A stretch of DNA of 64,000 bases from Candidatus Polarisedimenticolaceae bacterium (GCA_036275915.1 DASUCV010000004.1:726204-790203), one strand, 5' to 3'. Numbered from the stretch's first letter, positions 1 through 9,320 are shown. Notes: generated by a model not told the origin, from the sequence alone. Made by a program: numbers and translations.

Positions 1-876
1 GGCCAGGACGAGGCGGTCCGCGCCGTCGCGACCGCGGTCCGCCGCGCGCGCGCCGGCCTCAAGGATCCGAACCGTCCGGTCGGCTCGTTCTTGTTCCTCG
101 GCCCGACCGGCGTGGGCAAGACCGAGCTGGCGCGCGCCCTCGCCTTCACCCTCTTCGACGACGAGCGCGCGATGATCCGCATCGACATGTCCGAGTACAT
201 GGAGAAGCACTCGGTCGCCCGCATGATCGGGGCGCCTCCGGGCTACGTCGGCTTCGACGAGGGCGGGCAGCTCACCGAAGCGGTGCGCCGCCGCCCGTAC
301 TCCGTCGTGCTCCTGGACGAGATCGAAAAGGCGCACGGCGACGTCTTCAACGTGCTGCTCCAGGTGCTCGACGACGGGCGGCTCACCGACGGACGCGGCC
401 GCACGGTCGACTTCAAGAACACGATCCTCATCATGACGTCGAACCTCGCGTCGTCGTACATCCTCGAGAACGCGGGCGCCGACGCCGGCACGATCCGGCG
501 GCACGTCGACCGGGCGCTCCGCGAGGCGTTCCGGCCGGAGTTCCTGAACCGGATCGACGACACGGTGATCTTCCGCGCGCTCGATCAGACCGATCTGCTC
601 GCGATCGTCGACATGCAGCTCGACCGCTTCCGGAAGCTTCTGGACGAGCGGCGGATCGAGCTCGTCGTCACCGACACGGCGAAGTTCAAGCTCGCCGAGG
701 ACGGCTACGATCCGGCGTTCGGCGCGCGTCCGCTCAAGCGGGCGATCCAGCGGCAGATCCAGGACCCGCTGGCGCTCAAGCTCCTGGACGGCTCCGTCAA
801 GCCCGGCTCGCGGGTCACGGCGAGCCTCGAGAACGATGAAATCGTGCTGCATACCGCGGAAGTGGTCGTAAATTGA
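1..876 (+). CDS. clpB: ClpB disaggregase, C-terminal part (5' end outside window)
   Basis: This is the second AAA+ module of the Hsp100 disaggregase ClpB, which with DnaK/GrpE pulls polypeptides out of aggregates in the cytoplasm. The frame is open from base 1, so the gene enters from the left; about 291 residues are present. Visible are the Walker A motif GPTGVGKT (bases 100-123), the pore-loop stretch GAPPGYVG, Walker [12 protein letters not shown], the arginine-finger stretch [11 protein letters not shown], and the sensor-2 motif GARPLKRAI in the small domain. The following Hsp20, HtpX and GrpE genes form a heat-shock neighbourhood. The promoter is upstream of the window. A plain ClpA/ClpC is less likely because of the close match to ClpB around [12 protein letters not shown]. 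Confidence 0.95.
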   Translation, partial: GQDEAVRAVATAVRRARAGLKDPNRPVGSFLFLGPTGVGKTELARALAFTLFDDERAMIRIDMSEYMEKHSVARMIGAPPGYVGFDEGGQLTEAVRRRPYSVVLLDEIEKAHGDVFNVLLQVLDDGRLTDGRGRTVDFKNTILIMTSNLASSYILENAGADAGTIRRHVDRALREAFRPEFLNRIDDTVIFRALDQTDLLAIVDMQLDRFRKLLDERRIELVVTDTAKFKLAEDGYDPAFGARPLKRAIQRQIQDPLALKLLDGSVKPGSRVTASLENDEIVLHTAEVVVN

Positions 877-881
877 ACGGC

Positions 882-1328
882 ATGGCGACCGACTGGGATC
901 CGGTCCGCGACCTTCGCAATCTGCGCGAGCGCGTCGACACGCTCTTCCAGGACGTCCTCGGCCGCGCGGCGACCGATCCCGCGTCCGACGCGTCGGGCGC
1001 CTGGCGTCCGCCGGTCGATGCGTGGGAAGACGGCGATGCGTACGTCGTCCGCGCCGACCTGCCCGGCGTCGCGCCGGGCGACGTCACGATCGAGGTCGAG
1101 AGCGGCGTCGTCCACGTGCGGGGCGACCGCCTCTCCGAGCCGCCGGTGACCCGCGATGCGCTCCTGCGCGCAGAGCGGCCGCACGGCCGGTTCGGGCTCG
1201 CGCTCACGATCCCGCCGTCGGTCGACCCGCACGGCATCGAGGCGCGCCAGAAGGACGGCGTGCTGGAGATCGTCTTCCGGAAGCGCCGCGGCGCACTCCC
1301 CGGACGGGTCCGGATCGAGCTGAAGTAG
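882..1328 (+). CDS. Small heat-shock protein, Hsp20/alpha-crystallin family
   Basis: An ATP-independent holdase of about 148 residues. The alpha-crystallin core begins near [20 protein letters not shown] and runs through [24 protein letters not shown] and KDGVLEIVF, the usual order of strands in bacterial Hsp20. The ATG at 882 lies five bases after the clpB stop. A TTG at 873 overlaps that stop and is an in-frame alternative adding three residues. Short N- and C-terminal arms match class A/B bacterial Hsp20 lengths. It probably shares the clpB transcript and hands substrates to ClpB/DnaK. The family is certain; the partner is inferred from position. Confidence 0.92.
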   Translation: MATDWDPVRDLRNLRERVDTLFQDVLGRAATDPASDASGAWRPPVDAWEDGDAYVVRADLPGVAPGDVTIEVESGVVHVRGDRLSEPPVTRDALLRAERPHGRFGLALTIPPSVDPHGIEARQKDGVLEIVFRKRRGALPGRVRIELK

Positions 1329-1358
1329 CGCTCGCCCGCGGCGCCCCGCGGCGCCTGA

Positions 1359-1364
1359 TAGAAT
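1359..1364 (+). promoter_or_regulatory. Candidate -10 box TAGAAT before htpX
   Basis: TAGAAT lies in the 64-base gap between hsp20 and htpX, 28 bases before the ATG. A GAGGAA stretch follows, which could act as a distant ribosome-binding site. No convincing -35 is visible. It suggests that htpX-grpE can be transcribed separately from clpB-hsp20. Sequence match only. Confidence 0.4.
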
Positions 1365-1392
1365 TCGAAACGAAGAGGAATCGAGAGAAACC

Positions 1393-2247
1393 ATGTCCAC
1401 CACGAACTATCTCAAGACCGCTCTCCTGCTCGGTCTCCTGACCGGGCTCATCCTCGCCGTCGGCGGGGCGCTCGGCGGGCGTCAGGGAATGATCGTCGCG
1501 CTCGTCCTCGCCGGCGTCATGAACTTCGCGTCGTACTGGTTCTCCGACCGGATCGTTCTCGCCATGTACCGCGGCCGCGAGGTCTCCCCGGCCGAGGCCC
1601 CTCGCTTCCATGCGATCGTCGATGGCCTCGTCGCGCGCGCCGGCCTTCCGAAGCCGAAGCTGTACCTGCTCCCCGGCGACTCTCCGAACGCCTTTGCGAC
1701 CGGGCGCAACCCGCAGCACGCGGCGGTCGCGGCGACCGACGGGATCCTGCGCCTCATGACCGATGAGGAGCTCGAGGGCGTGATCGCCCACGAGCTCGGC
1801 CACGTCAAAAATCGCGACATCCTCATCTCGTCCGTCGCGGCGACGATCGCGGGAGCGATCACCTTCCTCGCGCACATGGCGCGCTGGGGCGCGATCTTCG
1901 GCGGGTACGGCGGCCGCGACAACGAGCGCAGCGGGAGCGGCAACATCTTCGTCCTCCTGGCGACGGCGATCCTGGCCCCGATCGCGGCGCTCGTCATCCA
2001 GATGGCGATCTCGCGCTCGCGCGAGTACGGCGCCGATGCGACCGGCGCCGCGATCGCCGGGTCGCCTTACGGCCTGGCGCGCGCGCTCGAGAAGCTCGAC
2101 GCCTACTCGAAGCGCATCCCGATGGACGCCTCGCCGGCGACGGCGCACATGTTCATCGTCGCGCCGTTCACCGGGTCCGCTCTCATGAAGCTCTTCAGCA
2201 CGCACCCGCCGATCGCCGAGCGCGTGCGCCGCCTCCTGGGGCGCTGA
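1393..2247 (+). CDS. htpX: HtpX-family membrane zinc metalloprotease
   Basis: A 284-residue M48B protease of the cytoplasmic membrane that degrades misfolded membrane proteins, acting alongside FtsH. Two hydrophobic segments at the N-terminus (about residues 10-28 and 34-50) precede the zinc site [10 protein letters not shown] (H133, H137), and two further membrane segments lie near residues 150-165 and 178-198. [11 protein letters not shown] supplies the third zinc ligand region (the conserved Glu of the family). Length matches E. coli HtpX (293). It sits between hsp20 and grpE, which fits stress regulation. Mature activity is expected because all the family's catalytic residues are present. 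Confidence 0.94.
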   Translation: MSTTNYLKTALLLGLLTGLILAVGGALGGRQGMIVALVLAGVMNFASYWFSDRIVLAMYRGREVSPAEAPRFHAIVDGLVARAGLPKPKLYLLPGDSPNAFATGRNPQHAAVAATDGILRLMTDEELEGVIAHELGHVKNRDILISSVAATIAGAITFLAHMARWGAIFGGYGGRDNERSGSGNIFVLLATAILAPIAALVIQMAISRSREYGADATGAAIAGSPYGLARALEKLDAYSKRIPMDASPATAHMFIVAPFTGSALMKLFSTHPPIAERVRRLLGR

Positions 2248-2248
2248 C

Positions 2249-2815
2249 GTGAAGGTCGAGGACAAGCGCCACGGGGCGCGCCGCGACGATGAGGACGGCG
2301 ACAACGGCGAGAACGCCGAGGTCGTGAACGAAGAGCTCGAGACGATGCGCCAGCGCGCGCAGGCGGCCGAGCGAAAGCTCCAAGACGTCCAGGGCGCCTT
2401 CGTTGCGGCACGCGCCGATCTGGAAGCGACGCGCGAGCGCCTCCTGCGCGACGCCGATCGCAAGGTCGAGCTGCGCTTCGGGAACGTCGTCGCCGATCTG
2501 CTCGATTCGATCGACGATCTCGACCTGGCGATCGAGCACGGCACCGGGATCGACGCGGCGGCTCCGTTCCTGAAGGGCGTCGTGCTCGCACGCGAGCGCT
2601 TCCTCGCCGCGCTGCAGAAGGCGGGGATCACCCGAATCGAGCCGTTGAACGAGCCGTTCGATCCGAACGTCGCCGAGGCCGTCGGCATCCTGCCGGTGAC
2701 CGATCAGGAGCGACACGACGCGGTCCTCCAGGTCGTGCGCTCCGGCTACGCGCTCGGCTCCCGCGTCATCCGTCCCGCGCGCGTCCTCGTCGGCCGGTTC
2801 ATCGCCGAGGCCTGA
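2249..2815 (+). CDS. grpE: GrpE nucleotide exchange factor
   Basis: Co-chaperone that releases ADP from DnaK. The 188-residue protein has a charged, disordered N-terminus, a long coiled-coil helix (about residues 25-75: EELETMRQRAQAAERKL onward), and a C-terminal beta domain ending in GYALGSRVIRPARVLVG, a family hallmark. Start GTG 2249 is one base after the htpX stop; no better start is visible. dnaK and dnaJ are not in the window, so this grpE is separated from them at least to the right. It overlaps the next gene by one base (TGATG). Confidence 0.93.
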   Translation: MKVEDKRHGARRDDEDGDNGENAEVVNEELETMRQRAQAAERKLQDVQGAFVAARADLEATRERLLRDADRKVELRFGNVVADLLDSIDDLDLAIEHGTGIDAAAPFLKGVVLARERFLAALQKAGITRIEPLNEPFDPNVAEAVGILPVTDQERHDAVLQVVRSGYALGSRVIRPARVLVGRFIAEA

Positions 2816-3837
2816 TGGCCGAACCGCAACGGGGGCTCGGGAGCGCGATCCGCCTCTACGCACGCTTCACCCGGCCCTTCACCCTGCTCCCGCCGCTCCT
2901 CGGCGTGATCTCGGGCGCCGTCACGGCGTGGGGATCGGCGTCGAACCCGCAGGTCCTGGCGGGCGAGCCGCGCCGCGTCGCCGCGGCGATCGTGGGCAAC
3001 GTGCTCCTCGGCTCGCTCTGCGCGGCGCTCTTGAACGCGGCGTCGAACGTCATCAATCAGTACTACGACTTCGAGAACGACCGCATCAACAAGCCGGACC
3101 GGCCGCTCATAACCGGCGCGATCTCGATGCGCGCCGGGTTCGTCTACGCGATCGTCCTCTACCTCGTCGCGGTCGTGCCCACGTGGGCCGTCGTCGTCTG
3201 GCCGCGGACGGCGTGGGGCGCGAAGCTCGCGGCCCCGCTCCTCGAACATCAGTGCTTCGCGATCTTCCTCCTCGGCATGCTCTTCACGTTCATCTACAGC
3301 GCGCCCGCGCTCGGACGCACGAAGGCCGACGCGTTCCTCGCCAACCTCACGATCGCGATTCCGCGCGGCTGCCTCCTCAAGGTGGCCGGCTGGTCGATGG
3401 TCGCTTCGGTCTTCCACCTCGAGCCGTGGTTCATCGGCTCGATCTTCTTCCTGTTCCTCGCCGGCGCGGCGTCGACGAAGGACTTCTCCGACATGAAGGG
3501 CGACGAGGCAGCCGGCTGCCGGACGCTGCCAATCCGCTTCGGCGTCGTCCGCGCGGCGCGCATGATCGCGCCATTCTTCGTCGTGCCGTGGCTCCTCATG
3601 CCGCTCGGTGCGTGGCTTCCGAACCCGTGGTCGCCGGGCCACCACATCCTCACCGGCAATCGCTGGGTCCTCACCGGCCTCGGCTTCGGGCTCTCGCTCT
3701 GGGGCGCCTACACCGTCTACCTCATCCTCAAGGATCCCGAGGATCTCGCGAAGGTCGAGAACCATCCCTCGTGGACCCACATGTACTTGATGATGATGGC
3801 CGCACAGGTCGGCTTCGCGGCGGCCTACGTCTTCTAG
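2815..3837 (+). CDS. UbiA-family prenyltransferase
   Basis: Integral membrane prenyltransferase of 340 residues with about nine hydrophobic segments. It carries both Mg-diphosphate motifs of the superfamily: N81-x3-D85-x3-D89 (within NQYYDFENDRINKPDRP) and a second D226-x3-D230 motif (DMKGD). Enzymes of this superfamily attach polyprenyl chains to quinone, heme, chlorophyll or glycerol-phosphate acceptors. The first motif with its NKPDRP extension resembles the chlorophyll-synthase/geranylgeranylglycerol-phosphate transferase branch more than UbiA proper, but the acceptor cannot be told from sequence. It overlaps the grpE stop by one base. The last base of its stop codon is also the first base of a large palindrome. 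Confidence 0.85.
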   Translation: MAEPQRGLGSAIRLYARFTRPFTLLPPLLGVISGAVTAWGSASNPQVLAGEPRRVAAAIVGNVLLGSLCAALLNAASNVINQYYDFENDRINKPDRPLITGAISMRAGFVYAIVLYLVAVVPTWAVVVWPRTAWGAKLAAPLLEHQCFAIFLLGMLFTFIYSAPALGRTKADAFLANLTIAIPRGCLLKVAGWSMVASVFHLEPWFIGSIFFLFLAGAASTKDFSDMKGDEAAGCRTLPIRFGVVRAARMIAPFFVVPWLLMPLGAWLPNPWSPGHHILTGNRWVLTGLGFGLSLWGAYTVYLILKDPEDLAKVENHPSWTHMYLMMMAAQVGFAAAYVF

Positions 3838-3944
3838 GGACAGTAACCAAGTTTTTCTTACACAGAGGGGACAGCTTCCGAAACTCTTCACTTCGAGTTT
3901 CGGAAGCTGTCCCCTCTGTGTAAGAAAAACTTGGTTACTGTCCC
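3837..3944. repeat. Perfect nested palindrome (50-bp arms, 8-nt loop), GGGACAG family
   Basis: Left arm 3837-3886 and right arm 3895-3944 are exact reverse complements over 50 bases, with an 8-base loop (TTCACTTC). Each arm contains two successive GGGACAG starts: an outer one (GGGACAGTAACC, with a T-run) and an inner one (GGGGACAGCTTCCGAAACTC). The inner part closely resembles the element at 25871-25940. The first base is the last base of the UbiA stop, and the right arm supplies the last codons and TAA of the convergent argF. It would fold into an extremely stable hairpin from either strand and could act as a bidirectional terminator or RNase III substrate. The resemblance to REP/RAYT-type mobile palindromes is an inference. 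Confidence 0.95.
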
Positions 3945-4939
3945 GCGAGGGTCGCGAGCAATAGCGCCTTGATCGTGTGCATGCGGTTCTCCGCCTCGTC
4001 GAACACGATCGAGCGGTCGGATTCGAAGACGTCCTCGGTGACCTCGAGACCGTCCATGCCGTAGGTCTTGAACAGCTCCTCGCCCTTCGTCGTCTGGCGG
4101 TTGTGGAACGCGGGGAGACAGTGCATGAACTTCGCGCCGGGCGTTCCCGTCGCGGCCATGAGAGCGCCGTTGACCTGGTACGGCTTCAAGAGCTCGATGC
4201 GCTCGGCCCACTTCTCGGGCGGCTCCCCGAGCGACACCCAGACGTCGGTGTAGACGAAGTCGCAGCCGGCGACCGCCTTCTTCGGATCGTCCGAAAGCGT
4301 GAGGCGTGCGCCCGTCTTCGCGGCGAGGGCCTTCGCGCGCGCCACGACCGGCTCTCTCGGCCACAGAGCCTTCGGCGCGCAGAGGCGCACGTCCATACCC
4401 ATCGCGGCCGCGCCCAGGAGGAGCGAGTTCCCCATGTTGTTCCTCGCGTCGCCGAGGTAGCAGAACGCGATCTCGGCGAGCGCCTTGGGCGAGTGCTCCT
4501 CCATCGTCATGAAGTCGGCGAGGATCTGCGTCGGGTGAGAGTCGTCGGTCAGCCCGTTGTAGACCGGCACCCCGGCGTATTTCGCGAGGTCGTCGACGAC
4601 CGCCTGCGCGAACCCGCGGTACTCGATCGCGTCGTACATGCGCCCGAGGACGCGCGCCGTGTCGGCGATCGACTCCTTGTGTCCGATCTGCGAGCCCGTC
4701 GGGTCGAGGTAGGTCACTCCCATCCCGAGGTCGTACGCGGCGACCTCGAACGCGCAGCGCGTGCGCGTGGAGGTCTTCTCGAAGATGAGGCAGATGTTCT
4801 TCCCGGCGAGGCGCGTATCGCGCTCGCCGCTCCTCTTCGCCTTCTTGACGGCGTGCGCGAGATCGAGGAGGTGCCGGATCTCGTGGGGGGTGCAGTCGGC
4901 GAGCTCGAGCAGGCTTCGATTCGAAAGGTCCACGCGCAT
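3935..4939 (-). CDS. argF: Ornithine carbamoyltransferase
   Basis: Cytoplasmic enzyme making citrulline from ornithine and carbamoyl phosphate in arginine synthesis. The 334-residue length is typical. Carbamoyl-phosphate-binding STRTR is at residues 57-61, HPTQ follows in the middle ([15 protein letters not shown]), and HCLPAFHN carries the catalytic Cys near residue 272. The start ATG (4937-4939) gives the usual short N-terminus. The stop TAA and the preceding Gly and Gln codons lie inside the neighbouring palindrome, so the extreme C-terminus has been set by that element. No other arginine gene is adjacent. Divergent from the PLD gene, with about 57 bases between starts. Confidence 0.96.
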   Translation of the reverse strand: MRVDLSNRSLLELADCTPHEIRHLLDLAHAVKKAKRSGERDTRLAGKNICLIFEKTSTRTRCAFEVAAYDLGMGVTYLDPTGSQIGHKESIADTARVLGRMYDAIEYRGFAQAVVDDLAKYAGVPVYNGLTDDSHPTQILADFMTMEEHSPKALAEIAFCYLGDARNNMGNSLLLGAAAMGMDVRLCAPKALWPREPVVARAKALAAKTGARLTLSDDPKKAVAGCDFVYTDVWVSLGEPPEKWAERIELLKPYQVNGALMAATGTPGAKFMHCLPAFHNRQTTKGEELFKTYGMDGLEVTEDVFESDRSIVFDEAENRMHTIKALLLATLAGQ

Positions 4940-4980
4940 CGTGCGTCCACTCCCTGCGCCTTTCAGGCGGCGGGCGATCC

Positions 4981-4986
4981 TATAAC
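4981..4986 (+). promoter_or_regulatory. Candidate -10 box TATAAC, 10 nt before the PLD gene start
   Basis: TATAAC ends ten bases before the ATG at 4997. A start of transcription about seven bases downstream would leave a 3-4 base leader with no room for a ribosome-binding site. The complementary strand reads GTTATAGG here and could serve the divergent argF. Confidence 0.45.
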
Positions 4987-4996
4987 ATTCCCATCA

Positions 4997-6439
4997 ATGG
5001 CCGCCTTCCGTCCCACACGCGAGACGCCGCTGCGTCTCGTCGCCGATCAGGCCTTCTCGCGCGCCGCCGGCGCGCCGCTCGTCGCCGGGAATGCCGTCCT
5101 GCTCCTGAAGGACGCCGCGGAGAACTATCCCGCCTGGCTCGACGCGATCGCCGCGGCGGAGCGCACGGTCTTCTTCGAGATGTACATCGTGGCCGACGAC
5201 CCGATCGGCCGCGAGTTCCTCGATGCGCTGGTCGCGCGGGCAAAGGCGGGCGTGCGCGTGCGAGTCGTCTACGACTGGCTCGGTTGCCCCGGCAAGATCC
5301 TGCCCTCGTTCTGGAGGCCTCTCGTCGCCGCGGGCGGCCAGGTGCGCGTCTTCAACCCGCCCCGCCTCGACTCTCCGCTCGGGTGGCTCCGGCGCAATCA
5401 TCGCAAGTCGATCTCGGTCGACGGCCGCGTCGCGTTCGTCACCGGTCTCTGCATCGCCGAGACCTGGCGGGGCGATGCCGAAAAGGGCCTGGAGCCGTGG
5501 CGCGACACCGGGATCGCGATCCACGGCCCGGCGGTCGCCGACGTCGAGCGCGGCTTCGCGCAGGTCTGGGCGGCGACCGGCCCGCAGCTCGCCAACGACG
5601 ATCTCGCCGACCCGTCGTCGCTGCCGGCCGCCGGCGACGTCGCCCTGCGCGTCATCGCGAACGCCCCGGCAGCGGGAAGCCTCATGCGGCTCGACCAGCT
5701 CGTCGCCTCGATCGCGCGCACGCGGCTGTGGCTCACCGACGCCTACTTCGTCCCGGTCGCCTCCTACGTCCAGACCCTCTGCGCGGCGGCCAGGGACGGC
5801 GTCGACGTGCGCCTCCTCCTCCCGGGCACCTCCGACATCCCGATCGTCTCCCCGTTCTCACGCGCGGGGTACCGGCAGCTCCTGGACGCGGGCGTCCGCG
5901 TCTTCGAGTGGAACGGCACGATGCTCCACGCCAAGACCGCCGTCGCCGACGGGCGATGGGCGCGCGTCGGGTCGACGAACCTCAACCTCGCGAGCTTCGT
6001 CGGCAACTACGAGCTCGACGTCGCCGTCGAGGACGCCGGGTTCGCGGACGTGATGGAGCGGCAATATCGCGAGGACCTCACGCGCGCGACCGAGATCGTG
6101 CTGAAGCGCCGGCGGCGCCGCCTGCGACCCCGCCCCGCCGAGCCGAGGCTCGACCGTCCCGCCCCTCCCCGCCGGCACCGCGCCGGCCGCGCCGCGGCCG
6201 GCGCGTTCCGCATCGGAAGCGCGGTCGGCGCCGCGATCACCCGCCCGCGCGAGCTGGGGAACGCCGACGGCAAGATCATGACCGCGGCGGCGATGGTCCT
6301 CATCATCATCGCGATGGTCGGCTCGCGGTGGCCGAAAGCGCTCGCGTACCCTCTCGCGACGATCGCGGCGTGGTTCGCCGTCTCGTTCCTGCTGCGCTCG
6401 TTCCGGAACTGGCGCGACCAGAGATCGCTCGGCGGCTAG
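4997..6439 (+). CDS. Cardiolipin-synthase-like phospholipase D family protein
   Basis: A 480-residue phosphatidyltransferase/phospholipase-D protein with two HKD motifs: H135-x-K137-x4-D142 (in NHRKSISVDG) and H311-x-K313-x4-D318 (in MLHAKTAVADG), followed by the usual GSTNLN. Bacterial cardiolipin synthases join two phosphatidylglycerols at the membrane. Unlike ClsA it has no N-terminal membrane anchor. Instead two hydrophobic helices sit at the C-terminus (about residues 430-470) after an Arg/Pro-rich linker, so the anchor is at the opposite end. ATG 4997 is chosen because upstream in-frame sequence lies over argF and a TATAAC box is ten bases before it. It ends in CTAG shared with the convergent dipeptidase gene. 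Confidence 0.85.
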   Translation: MAAFRPTRETPLRLVADQAFSRAAGAPLVAGNAVLLLKDAAENYPAWLDAIAAAERTVFFEMYIVADDPIGREFLDALVARAKAGVRVRVVYDWLGCPGKILPSFWRPLVAAGGQVRVFNPPRLDSPLGWLRRNHRKSISVDGRVAFVTGLCIAETWRGDAEKGLEPWRDTGIAIHGPAVADVERGFAQVWAATGPQLANDDLADPSSLPAAGDVALRVIANAPAAGSLMRLDQLVASIARTRLWLTDAYFVPVASYVQTLCAAARDGVDVRLLLPGTSDIPIVSPFSRAGYRQLLDAGVRVFEWNGTMLHAKTAVADGRWARVGSTNLNLASFVGNYELDVAVEDAGFADVMERQYREDLTRATEIVLKRRRRRLRPRPAEPRLDRPAPPRRHRAGRAAAGAFRIGSAVGAAITRPRELGNADGKIMTAAAMVLIIIAMVGSRWPKALAYPLATIAAWFAVSFLLRSFRNWRDQRSLGG

Positions 6440-7983
6440 CGATCCCGCTTCGCGAATGCCTGGCGCGACAGATGGTTCGACGGGAGGTCGACCAGCGTCC
6501 CCAGCATCTCGTCGCCTCGCACGCGGTACGACCAGCGGATGTGGACGGTTTCATTCTGGAAGTCGCCCACCCACGCGTCCTTCGCCGCGTCGTAGGCGAA
6601 GTCGATGCTGCCCATCAGAAGTTCCTTCCCGTCGACGATCTTGAAGGCGTCCATCGAAGCGTGAACGGCGTCCTTCGCCGCGATCCTGTAGACGACCGTC
6701 TCGTCCTTGCAGGCGGGATGCACGTCATCCTTCACGCACGTCGAGACGCCGCGCCACACCCCTGCGAACGGCGGCGGGTCGGCCGGAAGCGACGCGAGCG
6801 ACGCGCCGCCCTTCTTGGCGTTCGCCTCGTTCGCCCGGAGAACGCGCAGGAAGTTCCCGCCGGCGACTTTGACCACGTCCTCGTCCTTCCAGCCGCGACG
6901 GATCAGCTCCGCGAGGAGCGCCGGATACTTCGAGACGTCCTCGAGCCCCTCGGGCGCGCCGGCGGTCGGGGGAAAGTCGGCGCCGAGCCCGACGTGATCG
7001 ACGCCGGCGACCTTGCGCACGTACTCGATCTGGTCGGCGACGTCGGCGAGGGTCGCCTTCGGCTCCGGTCCGGCGACCTTCTCGTGCTCGGCCTTCACGC
7101 GGTCCAAGGTCGATATCCGCGGATCGAGGAGGACCTCGGGCCACACCGGCGCCCACCACGAGGCGATCTTTCCCGACGCGAAGATCGGGACGAACGCGAT
7201 CATGACGACACCGTCGTTGGCCGCGAGCTTCGTCAACACGTCGTCGGGAACGTTCCTCGGGTGGTCCGCGAGCGCCTTGGCGCAGGCGTGCGAGAAGATG
7301 ACCGGGGAGGTCGTGGTCGCGAGGGCGTCGCGCATCGTCTCGGGGGACGCATGCGCGAGGTCGACGATCATCCCGAGGCGATTCATCTCGCGCACGACCT
7401 CGCGGCCGAAGTCGGTGAGGCCGTGATGCTTCGGCTCGTCCTGCGCGGCATCGGCCCACGCGAGCGTCTGGTTGTGCACGAGCGCCATCGAGCGGACGCC
7501 GAGGTCGTAGTAAGCGCGGAGCGCGCCCAGGGAGTTCTCGATCGCGTGGCCGCCTTCCATCTCGAGGAGCGAGCCGATCTTGCCGGCGGCGTGGGCCCGC
7601 ACGATGTCCTCGGCGCTCGTGCAGAGGGCGAGATCGTCCGGATACTTGGCGATCAGGCGCCGCGCGAGATCGATCTGCTCGAGCTGCATCCGCGCGAAGC
7701 GGCCGTCCTTGAGGTCGCCGGGCACGTAGACCGAAAAGAGCTGCGCCCCGACGCCGCCGGCACGGAGCTTCGGGATGTCGGTGTCCCCCGGCCCCGGCTT
7801 CGTCAGATCGACCGCGTCGAGGTCCATCGGCGCCGACTTCCGCTCGTGGATCGCCCACGGGAGGTCGTTGTGGCCGTCGACGAGGATCGCGGTCTTGAGG
7901 AGGGTGCGCGCATGGTCGAGCGCCGCGTCGGCGAGCGCCACGGACGAGACGGACGCCGCCAGGATCAAGCTCACGATCCTCAT
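6436..7983 (-). CDS. Membrane-dipeptidase-type peptidase (M19), exported
   Basis: A 515-residue zinc dipeptidase of the renal-dipeptidase family. An N-terminal signal peptide (to about residue 19, SSVALA-DA) precedes the metal motif DGHND (H38, D40), the bridging-Glu segment LLEMEGGHAIEN, the later His segments (VDLAHAS, VIFSHACAKAL), and the C-terminal GADFPPT and GGNFLRV motifs. After about residue 390 comes a domain of roughly 125 residues (from GASLASLP) that is not part of the core family and that I do not recognise. The ATG overlaps the permease stop (ATGA), so it is translationally coupled. Likely role: cleaving dipeptides in the periplasm so the partner permease can import amino acids. 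Confidence 0.88.
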   Translation of the reverse strand: MRIVSLILAASVSSVALADAALDHARTLLKTAILVDGHNDLPWAIHERKSAPMDLDAVDLTKPGPGDTDIPKLRAGGVGAQLFSVYVPGDLKDGRFARMQLEQIDLARRLIAKYPDDLALCTSAEDIVRAHAAGKIGSLLEMEGGHAIENSLGALRAYYDLGVRSMALVHNQTLAWADAAQDEPKHHGLTDFGREVVREMNRLGMIVDLAHASPETMRDALATTTSPVIFSHACAKALADHPRNVPDDVLTKLAANDGVVMIAFVPIFASGKIASWWAPVWPEVLLDPRISTLDRVKAEHEKVAGPEPKATLADVADQIEYVRKVAGVDHVGLGADFPPTAGAPEGLEDVSKYPALLAELIRRGWKDEDVVKVAGGNFLRVLRANEANAKKGGASLASLPADPPPFAGVWRGVSTCVKDDVHPACKDETVVYRIAAKDAVHASMDAFKIVDGKELLMGSIDFAYDAAKDAWVGDFQNETVHIRWSYRVRGDEMLGTLVDLPSNHLSRQAFAKRDR

Positions 7984-9287
7984 CGCTTCCGCCCCCACGC
8001 GAAGTACGGGAGCGGCAAGATCGCCGCGACCGCGGTGAACGCCCACACCTCCCATCCCGAGCCCCACATCAAGATCACCACGACGACGAGACCGACGCAC
8101 GCGACGGTGGCGGCGCGGGCCCTCTGCGCCGGGCGGAAGCGCTCGGGCGCCTTGCGCACCAGGACGACGAGCGCCAAGCACGTCATCGCGATCGCGACGA
8201 GCGCGGTCGCCGTCGAGGCGAGCGCGACGAAGTTGTAGGCCTGGAGGAGCGTATGGGAGAAATACGTCGATGCGAGGAGTGCCGTGAGGAGGCTCGACAC
8301 CGCGAGCGACCGCACCGGAGCCCCTGTCCTGGGGCTGATGCGTCCCAAGAACGCCGGGAAGTAACCGTCGCGGGCGGCGGCCTGCGGCAGGCGTCCCGCG
8401 ACGAGGATCCAGCCGTTGAGAACCCCCGCGACCGAGACGAGCGCGGCGATCGTCACGAACGTCTCCCCCGCCGGCCCCAGGACCTGGCGCGCGGCGATCG
8501 CGATCGGTGACGGGCTTCCCGCGATCTCGGACGACGGCAGCGCCATCGCGACGGTGAGCGCCACGCCGGCGTAGAGGAGCGCGGCGAGCCCGAACCCGAA
8601 GGAGATCGCGCGGCGAATCGTCCGCTTCGCGTCGGTCATCTCCTCGGCGGGGACGGTCGCCGTCTCCGCACCGAGGAACGGCCACGCGACGAGCGCGATC
8701 GCGGGGAAGAGCGCGCCCCACCCCTTCGGCGCGAACGGGACGAGGTTGGCCGCCGAGGCGTGCGGGACGAGCAGGATCGCCAGCACGACGAGCGGGACTA
8801 CCTTGAGGATCGTCGTGATGGTCTGTACGGCGCCGCCCGCGACGACCCCACGGACGTTGACGAGCGTCAGCGCCCAGAGGAGCGCCTGCGCGAGCGCGAA
8901 CGCCGGGAGCGGATCGCGGAACGCGGGCACGAACACCGCCGCGTAGCCGACGAACGCCGTGATGAACGCCGCGTTCCCGACGACGCACGAGATCCAGTAC
9001 AGCGTCGAGGTGATCGCGCCCGCGAGCGGGCCGAACGCCGCGGCAGCGTACGCCTGGAGCCCGCCCTGCACCGGATACGCCTCGGCCAGATCCGAGTAGA
9101 CCGCGTTCAGGCAGAGGTACCCCGCGGCGACGATCGGCCACGCGAGGAGCGACAGAGGCCCCGCCGCATCGGCGAGCGACGCGGGGATGACGTAGATCCC
9201 CGAGCCGACGATGTTCCCCGTGACGAGCGCCACGGAGGCGGAGAGACCGAGCCCCCGGACGAGTCTCCCCTCCTCGCGATCGCGCAT
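7980..9287 (-). CDS. APC-superfamily amino-acid permease
   Basis: A 435-residue inner-membrane transporter with about 12 hydrophobic helices. The first carries the unwound substrate-binding stretch GNIVGSGIYVIP, characteristic of APC amino acid/polyamine antiporters and exchangers. Helix 6 contains LVAWPFLGAETATVPAEE, the second family signature. The short C-terminus ends in GRKR. It is the first gene of a two-gene unit with the dipeptidase. Substrate cannot be read from sequence; arginine/ornithine, polyamine or neutral amino acids are all possible. The promoter should be in the 33-base divergent gap shared with the S58 peptidase. Confidence 0.87.
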   Translation of the reverse strand: MRDREEGRLVRGLGLSASVALVTGNIVGSGIYVIPASLADAAGPLSLLAWPIVAAGYLCLNAVYSDLAEAYPVQGGLQAYAAAAFGPLAGAITSTLYWISCVVGNAAFITAFVGYAAVFVPAFRDPLPAFALAQALLWALTLVNVRGVVAGGAVQTITTILKVVPLVVLAILLVPHASAANLVPFAPKGWGALFPAIALVAWPFLGAETATVPAEEMTDAKRTIRRAISFGFGLAALLYAGVALTVAMALPSSEIAGSPSPIAIAARQVLGPAGETFVTIAALVSVAGVLNGWILVAGRLPQAAARDGYFPAFLGRISPRTGAPVRSLAVSSLLTALLASTYFSHTLLQAYNFVALASTATALVAIAMTCLALVVLVRKAPERFRPAQRARAATVACVGLVVVVILMWGSGWEVWAFTAVAAILPLPYFAWGRKR

Positions 9288-9320
9288 CGGCGCATTCTAA
9301 GGCGCGATAAGCTACCGCCG

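Noticed and set aside
3977-4996. Long N-terminal extension of the PLD gene across argF
   Set aside because: The in-frame sequence upstream of 4997 is antisense to argF, has no PLD-family similarity, and the promoter-like box lies at 4981.
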